Shown: positions 57,525-64,000 of the stretch, one piece after another
Layout: the number at the start of each line of letters is the position of its first letter
Numbering within the stretch: position 1 is the first letter of the stretch
Assembly (NCBI GenBank): GCA_029532625.1
Contig: JARFXM010000004.1
Coordinates: forward strand, 2,294,001-2,358,000
DNA: 64,000 nucleotides
Source of the DNA: Lomentospora prolificans
Taxonomy: Eukaryota; Ascomycota; Sordariomycetes; Microascales; Microascaceae
Reading direction: 5' to 3'
Made by a program: the position numbers and the translations under genes
The notes under the pieces: generated by a model
What the model was told of the DNA's origin: nothing
What the model saw: the letters and a program-made list of their open reading frames with translations, nothing else
Database searches by the model: none

Positions 57525-57648
57525 CTCCGCTGCTGATTCAGGCTCAGACTCTAGCGACAATATCATCTCCGGCTCTAGCGGCCTTAGCAGGCTCGACTCC
57601 ATCGCCGCCTCAGTCATCGCCCTCATCGCGGCCGTCGCCCTCTTCTAG
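56079..57648 (+). CDS. GPI-anchored GH17 beta-1,3-glucanase (EglC-like)
   Basis: Three exons (56079..56279, 56340..57088, 57147..57648) give 483 residues. The signal peptide is MHSTATSLALATLASAANA. The GH17 barrel (about 20-310) has AYQGFNYGNTF, acid/base Glu132 in VGSEDLYRN, nucleophile Glu243 in WITETGWPVSG, and GFDGYPYFED. A Ser/Thr linker leads into 37 perfect Gly-Ser dipeptides (nt 57307-57528), then a hydrophobic GPI signal ending ALIAAVALF. EglC/Bgl2-type enzymes act on cell-wall beta-1,3-glucan as endoglucanase or transferase at the plasma membrane and wall. The long GS stretch probably spans the wall. The stop codon sits in an 18-bp tandem duplication. A TATA box is found upstream. 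Confidence 0.94.
57307..57528 (+). repeat. (Gly-Ser)37 coding minisatellite in the GH17 gene
   Basis: 222 bases of 6-base units alternating GGN and TCN codons with changing third positions (ggctcg, ggatcg, ggttct). Read in frame as uninterrupted Gly-Ser. The antisense frame gives a spurious Pro-Glu repeat. Confidence 0.97.
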
Positions 57649-57665
57649 GCCGTCGCCCTCTTCTA
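57630..57665 (+). repeat. 18-bp tandem duplication spanning the GH17 stop codon
   Basis: The unit ggccgtcgccctcttcta occurs twice. The first copy ends in the TAG stop, the second in TAA, in the same frame, so readthrough would add another AVALF. Confidence 0.97.
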
Positions 57666-58359
57666 AACATTTGGCAACAGACACGGATGGTTCATGACGC
57701 GCTTGTAGGGACCAAAGCGCGCCAAATGTGTGTACAGTTTTCTTTCTTGCTTTGGGCCCATAACTCTTCTTGGTCTCTGACTCGCATGCCGCACATGTGC
57801 TGCGTTTCATGATGAAATTTGGTCTTCTCTTTAAACTATACCGGTCTGGAAAGTGTACATTAATCAACCTATTGCATGACATAGACACAAGCATAGTCGG
57901 CCCAGAAGCTAATGGTTTCGGGCAAAAGATTTTATGAAAACGGGAATAGCCGGTGTGCTTTTCCATCGAAGATTCAAGCCTCGTTCAATCGTATCGTGAC
58001 AGGCGGGGTGCCGGACATTTGTACATGTATGGGCGGGCATTCGTTTAGAGGAATACAGGAATACACTTCGTACCAACGTCCCTACTGTTATAGAAGTGGT
58101 AAATCACAAGCCAGAATTTGTAGGTTCCGATTTTGATAGCAGTCGTATTTACACACTATGACAAGGCGACGAAAGGGAGGTTTGGCCTTGCAGCCAGCTG
58201 AGGAGTGATCAATTCCTACTACTTTATGCACTACTGGTACAATAAGCACTCAACCTCTTTTAAACCTCTCCGCAGTTGGCCCTTGCATAGATAGTTCTGT
58301 TGGTCCTAATTCATGTAAGGTGCCTTGTTTGCCGCATTTACGACTCCTCTGCGTCAGGC
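57649..58359. other. Convergent 3' intergenic region GH17 / TSC1
   Basis: About 710 bases between two stop codons. No gene was recognised. Confidence 0.4.
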
Positions 58360-61300
58360 TCACACCAAGTTCCTTATCCCTCGCAACCCGCCCGTCTTTT
58401 TGTCCTTTTTATCACCCTCCTGTGCTTTCTTATCCTTTCCCTCTTTGCGGATACGGTTCTGAACACCACCTATAAATATCTAGTTAATCCTAACCCTGAA
58501 TTCAAATGGGCCCGGCGAGTGGTCGAGAATGTAAACTTACCTCTACCGTGGAATCGGGGTTCAGGGCTCTGGGACATGACAGGGAGCGGCACACCGCCTT
58601 CTGCCAAAGGTGTCAATGATACCGGAGGACTCCCTATCCCGGACGAGCCCGCACCTCGGGGGTCAAGGGGCGAGATGGCGTTGTAGGAGGAACCGGCAGT
58701 TGCAAACGCGTCAGGGCTGGTGAACACGCGCTGAATGCGGCCCCGTGGTTGCGATGGACTCGACGACATGGGGGGTGAGCCCTCACCGTCGCCATCCGAC
58801 CACATACCCGTCTCCTTGGCGGGGTTCACTGACGGGTCGCACCGCATGTCGAGGAGAGAGGATTGAAGAATCGTGTATTTGCGCATTAGCAAGCTATACT
58901 GTTTCTGTAGCTCGGCTTGCTTGGCCCGGCTCGCCGCTAAGGTGTTCTCGAAAACGAGGTTAGCGGCGGGTGACACCTTCTTTCCATTGCTTACGCTTTC
59001 CTGCGCTTCAACTAGCTTGGACTTAAGCACGACAATCTGTGACTCATAGAGCTTCTTAACTTGCTCGAGGGCATTTTCCTGAGCCACTAGCTTCTGGTTC
59101 AGGATATCGACCTGGCTTTCCGCGTCGGAGGCGGCCTCGACGGCTCGCTCCATCTCCGCTTCTTTACCCTGGAAATCACGCTCAACGACGGTCAATCTCG
59201 CCACTTCCGCTTTTAGCCTGTCTATCTCGGATTTGTCAAGTTCGTGAGACTGGGAGCTCTGTTTCCAGTTGAGCTCCCGAACCTCATACTCACAGACTAG
59301 CGTCTTGAGCTTATCACATTCCTTTCTGGCCGCCTCAAAATCGCGCTCGAGTTCTTCAATCTTGGCTTTCGTCTTCTTAGTCTCCTCTCGAGAGGTCTTT
59401 AGCTTCGCCGCCAAGTCAGCCTCCCATTTCTTAGCAAGGCTTCGAACCTTCTCGGACTCTTTTCTTGCTTGCATCTCGGCCTTTTTCGCCTCCTCAAACC
59501 CACTCTTCCAATTCCTGTTAGCGATAATGAGGTTCTGCAAGTCAGCTTCAGAAGCGGCTTCCTTCATCTGGCGACGTCTCAATTCGGCCATGTGGGTTAT
59601 GTGCTGCTGCTTTAAGTACCTCTCAAAGGCTAGATCATTCTGCAACAGGAGGACCTGCCGTCGAAGCTGCGATATCTGTGCATTCGGGTCCCCGGTTAAA
59701 ACGAGAAAGTTTGTTTTAGATCCTCCGAAGTGAGAAGAGGCTATAGCTTGGGGCACACCTTCGGGGGTTGACTCCTGTTGGCTGAGAGACAGTGACGGGA
59801 CGCTATCATTTGGTAGTGTTTGATTAAGAGCCGACCCGCGCGATGGAGCATGCAAACTTGGTATACTAAGATGAGGAGGAAGTGTAGGACTATCTCCGAC
59901 GAGACTTCGATGCCTCCCGTCGACGGACTCTTTAAGCGACTGTTGGCTTGAAAGGGAGCTATGTCGTTGCGCCGCCAGTGCACTGCTTGCAAATGATTCG
60001 ATCAGCTCCCCGGGGCTTGGATCGCCAAGAAGACCAGAATCCGGGCCGTCTCGGGTAGCATCCTCCCTAGAAAAGAGGCTCGATGTCCTGAGCGCCGACA
60101 ACTGCCCTGGAAGCGCTCCGTGTATGGGAGGGTCGGTCATAACACACAACGCCGTGCACTCGGCGACAACTTCGGCAGGCTCGCTGGACTGCCAACGTCC
60201 GTGGTCCGTCTTTTCGGAATCAATTGTGAGGTTGTAGAAGTTTGGATGCAGCAGATGCCCTCGCCGGAACTCCTCGGATTGGTGTCTAATCTCGCTAGGT
60301 TGTACCTCGATAGCGTCTGCATTAGGTGCATTTGCATGTCGTAGGAAGCGGTGGGGCTTCCTGATATAGTCCATGAAATTGATTGGGTAGAGTCCATAGA
60401 GAATAGTGAAATAATTCCTGAGTGAGGGTACTTGGTTGTCATCTAAGTCAGGCCTATACTCGCATTCCTCCCACCCCGAAGGGTCTATTAAAGGCTTCCG
60501 ATCGAGTTTCTCACCGGGGAAGTCGGGGCCGCTCGATCTTTCCCTATGCCAGAATAGAAGCCTGGCGTAGATATTAAACAGGGTCGGTAGGTGTGGAACA
60601 AGTGAACTTGGCATATGGGGTAGTAGCATCGTAAGCGCCATGAGAGTCGCGGAAACTACCGTAGTTGACGTATCGAGCTGGAGGCACTTCAACAGTGTAT
60701 TGAAGAGCGGGGTCTGTAGGACTTGGTAGAGGTGAGGGGGTCGTTGTTCGATAAAGTCGCAGAGGAGAGTAGCCGTCTTGACCCTGAACTCTGCCTTGAC
60801 GAAGAATCTATTGATACTTGTAAGAAAGTCCTGTAGAAGATGTGATTAGTACGATGTCGACGGTCTAGGAGTCAGAGATCCTTTTCATGCCTTTGGCTTT
60901 CGCTTGCCATAAAATATAAGCGACTCCCGCGTGGATCTTTCGATAGGCTCCGCATTCTTCTTGGAGGGGCTGGCCTGGTAGCTATCAACCCAGACACGAA
61001 GCAGGCGTTCCGCGTAGGGGTTGACGGCCGGGTCACTGCCCTCATCACCCGACCCGACGTCATCCAAAGCCAGAAGTCCCTGTATGGCGGACGAGGCCTC
61101 TGACATTAAGCCCTTCTCGGTGGAGAAGTGCTCCTCCACCTTATCTTTTAGCAAGTCCCACCATTGCAGTATCCGCGCGGGTGTTTTGATAATAGGCACG
61201 AGTTTCGAGAGGATGGCAACGAACCCGGCAAGAAGATCGGCGCGGTCCCTCACATGCTTTTGATAAATTGAAATAAGCTCCTCCTGGAGTCGCTCGGCGC

Positions 61301-61457
61301 TTGAATCGTCGTGTTTCTCATGCCTATTGAGATAGCTCTTGATAGATTCGTCGAGATCATCGGGTAGAGGGACGGCAAGGTTGCCAATATGGTTGTTGAT
61401 GGCCTTGGAAAGCGACTTCAATGTCCTATTACAGAGGGTCGCATTAGCAGAGTGCAT
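58360..61457 (-). CDS. TSC1: Hamartin (TSC1) homologue
   Basis: Three exons (61457..60891, 60830..58541, 58469..58360) give 988 residues. The hamartin domain (about 1-330) includes LQEELISIYQKHV, DFLTSINRFFVKAEFRVKTA, LDTSTTVVSATLMALTMLLP and YFTILYGLYPINFMDYIRKP, close to human TSC1 blocks. A long coiled coil covers about 520-800 (ERYLKQQHITHMAELRRR onward). The C-terminus after exon 3 is basic (KKDKKTGGLRGIRNLV). Hamartin holds the TSC complex together; with tuberin it represses Rheb and TORC1 signalling. The first intron is GC-AG (AAG then gcatga, with a ctacag acceptor), needed to join KPK to DFLTS. MHSANA is the first usable ATG, but the N-terminus is less certain than the rest. Confidence 0.9.
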
Positions 61458-62920
61458 TGGGGATGATTGGAGACAGCAGCTAGCTGCCGAGCGAAAGAGT
61501 CAGTGTAGTCCCCCCGGCGCACAAAGCTTGCGGGAGAAAGTGGATTGAAATAAGATAGCTGATGCGTACCCCGGGCTCACCATGGTTCCTCATGAGGTCA
61601 TTTCAGTCCGAAAAGTGGCAGAACAATTAGTCTGTCGGCAATATTGTGCGGCTCAAGTCGGGCGGAAGGACAAGGCAGCTCGAGAGACGGAGAGGTACAA
61701 GAAGTCGTGAGGCTTGAAATTCTCGTTCCGAAAGTGGGAGAGCGATATGGCAGGCAAGGCGAGTGATTGCACGGCTGCTGACTTGGTGCGAGTAAGTACT
61801 TCTACATAGGGCGGTTCGTTTCCAACGTGTAGTAATTTGTATATTAAACATGATACAAAGCCAAGGTTCTCCAACTTCGGCACCCTGGAACGATGGTACA
61901 GATATGTGGATCGACTTCGCCTCACTGCTACGGTTCCGGGGTATTCTGCTGGGTATGCACAAATACGGGGCGCTTGCTTTCCAAAGCTCAGAGTCCCTGC
62001 TAAGCTCGATGCAGCATTAGCGCTCGACCCCGCATATTGAAGTCAGCAGTCTGTCTACCCGCCCAAGCCTGACTGCTTGGCCTGGCCGAGACAATTAGAA
62101 CCCCGCAGATGTCAGGGTCAGTTCTCATTCAAACACTGGGGAAAGATCGGCTTGAAGTTGGGTGTGGAGGTGGCGCTCAGTTCAATTACCAGCAGCGTGG
62201 CCAGCGAAAGGGTGCACTGAAGATGGGAGTCGTTGAAAACGGATTTGTTGAGTAAAGTATTAGCTGTTGCAGACCCGTCCGATGTATACGAAGAGGCCAG
62301 TTGCGCATGGTTCGATTTGTGAGAAGAAAATCCACTCTGGCTACCCGTCGCCATACATCGCTCATGAAGTAACAGAAATTCCCTGGAGCAACCTTGAGGA
62401 GACGACTAAACTTGCGTCGTGTGACCCCTCTCTGGCCCAGGGCCCACCCCAGTCCGTCACTCATGCCAGCCAGCTGCTGCTCTACTTGCGCCTGGGGTAC
62501 GTAATACACATCCGACAGTCAGAGCCAGCACCCAAGCACAGGTAGCTGAGGACATCTGAAGATTGCACCCGCCATGTCTGTTCAGCGTCGCCCGGTCTGT
62601 TACTCTCCTCTCGCCCTTGCCCTCGCCCTCAGACAAGCCCGAAGGCCGTTTGTACCTACCCTACCTAGCAACTCAATTGCAATATAAACATCCTTCTTGC
62701 CCCTCCTCAATTCAAGTTGTCTTCTTCCTTTCCCTATCTTCATCTTCATCTCCCCGTCTTTCACCATCCTGTAAGAGCATCGTTCCCCGAGCCTATCACC
62801 TGAGAATTATCACCACTGTCTAATACAGATACCATCGCCGTACTGACACACCCCTCGTCTAACCTTCCGTACTCACCAATCCGCTACATTTCCTTTTTTC
62901 ACGTCAACATTGTCGACAAG
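61458..62920. other. Divergent intergenic region TSC1 / DJ-1-like (1.5 kb)
   Basis: Two promoters; no convincing coding frame. A TATA-like element at 62683-62690 precedes a long CT-rich leader before the DJ-1-like start. Confidence 0.4.
62683..62690 (+). promoter_or_regulatory. TATA-like element of the DJ-1-like gene
   Basis: TATAAACA about 230 bases before the start codon, followed by a strongly pyrimidine-rich leader, a common feature of highly expressed fungal genes. Confidence 0.5.
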
Positions 62921-63952
62921 ATGAGTGCACACAAGACGTCGGCGGTGGTGGATGAAAATGAGCCCCTTGATGTTCTTTTCGTCCTTCACCCCAAGTTCAA
63001 TTTGTTGGACTGGGCTGGCCCTTGGGAGGTCTTTCAAACCGCCCTTCACGACGTCAACGACCCTGGTACGTCGCCCCGCATTTACCCTCCTACGCTCGCT
63101 CCCGTGCCACATGTGTTCCAAGCTGACCAACTTTCCAATGCTACAGAGACCAAAGCCTTCGATTGCACCATCGCCGCCGATGAGAAGAATATCCTCTCTG
63201 ACCAAGATGTATCCATCGTTGGTCAGATTCCATACAAGCAAGCCTACGAGGACCTCAAGAACTATGATGTTCTTGTAGTTGTTGGTGGAAACACCGAAGA
63301 AATCATTGAGAAGGAGGCCGAGCCTCTTGGTCTCATCTCCGCCTTTGCCGAGCTGCAAAAGGCTGACCCTGTCCGCGAGAGGACCCTTTTTTCTGTCTGC
63401 ACTGGCTCGCATTTCCTCGCTCACAAGGGTATCCTCGCCGGTCTTTCCGCCACTACTCATCCCAACCATATCACGAAGTTTGAGATTCTTTGCAGTCGTG
63501 CTGCAACTCGCGATCTTGACGAGCGAACCGACGTCCAGGAAGGTGTCCGTTACGTCGTCAACAATCTGCGATTCGATCTCGGAGATGAGGATGAGAACCC
63601 ATACATCCGCCGAAAGTCGGATGCGCGCCGCCCTTCTAACGCTAGGTCGGTCTCAATCTACCCGTCCGATTACCGCTTCCCTCAGCCGAATCGCTGATAC
63701 TGACTTGTTTGCCTTCATAGGAAGGGTAGCATTTCCCTGAGGGGCTCTAGCACTCGAGAGAACATTGCTCGACGTGCTGCGAAGCGCCTTGGTGGCCTGC
63801 GTGTCATCACCAGCGGTGGAGTTAGCGCTGGCACGGATGCCGCTTTGTACCTTGTCGGAGCTCTGGTCTCGGACGATTCTGCTAATGCAGTTGCCCACTC
63901 TCTCCAGTGGACCTGGCAGAAGGGCCTTGTTGTTGACGGCGTTGATGTTTAA
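62921..63952 (+). CDS. DJ-1/PfpI (class I glutamine amidotransferase-like) protein
   Basis: Exons 62921..63065, 63147..63645 and 63721..63952 give 291 residues. DVLFVLHPKFNLLDWAGPWEVFQ is the family N-terminus. YDVLVVVGGN, then the nucleophile elbow LFSVCTGSHFLAHKGILAG with Cys133, and VITSGGVSAGTDAALYLVG follow, in the order seen in ThiJ/PfpI proteins with an AraC-regulator-like GATase1 fold. A charged insert (DLGDEDENPYIRRKSDARRPS) interrupts the C-terminal half. Proteins of this fold include glyoxalase III, isonitrile hydratases and chaperone-like members; the exact reaction is unknown. The first intron is 81 nt and in frame, so retention would add 27 residues rather than break the protein. 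The gene is divergent from TSC1. Confidence 0.9.
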
Positions 63953-64000
63953 GGCGTTTTATGGGGCAATTAGGCAGTCACGACGGGTAAATGATTTGAA

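Noticed and set aside
57240..57626. Minus-strand Pro-Glu repeat protein
   Set aside because: It is the antisense reading of the Gly-Ser repeat in the GH17 gene and has no independent gene signals.
1..64000. Secondary-metabolite or resistance gene cluster, CRISPR array, or mobile element
   Set aside because: No synthase, tailoring-enzyme group, direct-repeat/spacer pattern, or transposase/reverse-transcriptase motifs were seen on either strand.

Overview
The window is nuclear DNA from a filamentous ascomycete (Pezizomycotina). Genes carry short introns of about 45-90 nt with GTAAGT-like donors, CTAAC-type branch points and AG acceptors. Gene content is typical of that group, including a hamartin homologue, a GPI-anchored EglC-type GH17 enzyme, a CnxE fusion and a Zn2Cys6 factor. 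A Sordariomycete is my guess and I cannot confirm it. No ribosomal operon, tRNA, CRISPR array, transposon coding region or secondary-metabolite cluster could be recognised.

Layout, left to right: CSF1 (-, cut by the left edge); TMEM184/Hfl1-like (+); membrane-anchored GH92 mannosidase (-); zinc-finger transcription factor (+); exocyst SEC5 (-); U2 snRNP A' (+); histone-fold Dpb3/CHRAC-like (-); CLC chloride/proton exchanger (+); TMEM234-like (-); TFIIA gamma TOA2 (-); V-ATPase c'' VMA16 (+); molybdopterin fusion CnxE (-); RNase P POP5 (+); GPN2 GTPase (-); phospholipase NTE1 (+); a decayed aromatic-amino-acid decarboxylase pseudogene (-); TM9/EMP70 (-); arrestin-like (-); a 4.4 kb stretch with no recognisable gene; ZIP transporter (-); a 3.1 kb gene-poor stretch; GPI-anchored GH17 glucanase (+); hamartin/TSC1 (-); DJ-1/PfpI-like (+).

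Most genes are single-copy housekeeping functions. Several act on endomembranes or lipid and ion homeostasis (CSF1, NTE1, TM9, SEC5, VMA16, CLC, ZIP, TSC1), but they are interspersed with unrelated genes and form no obvious cluster. Exon-intron structures were rebuilt by hand from splice signals, reading-frame continuity and family similarity from memory; no alignment or transcript evidence was available.

I did not find a clearly new biological system. The best leads are GC-AG introns in SEC5, TSC1 and probably GPN2, where the nearby GT donor in GPN2 would give an immediate stop. Others are a short uORF overlapping the CLC start codon, a G-quadruplex motif between TOA2 and VMA16, a duplicated TATA element upstream of the arrestin gene, an 18-bp duplication across the GH17 stop codon, a His-rich linker inside CnxE, and the decarboxylase relic.
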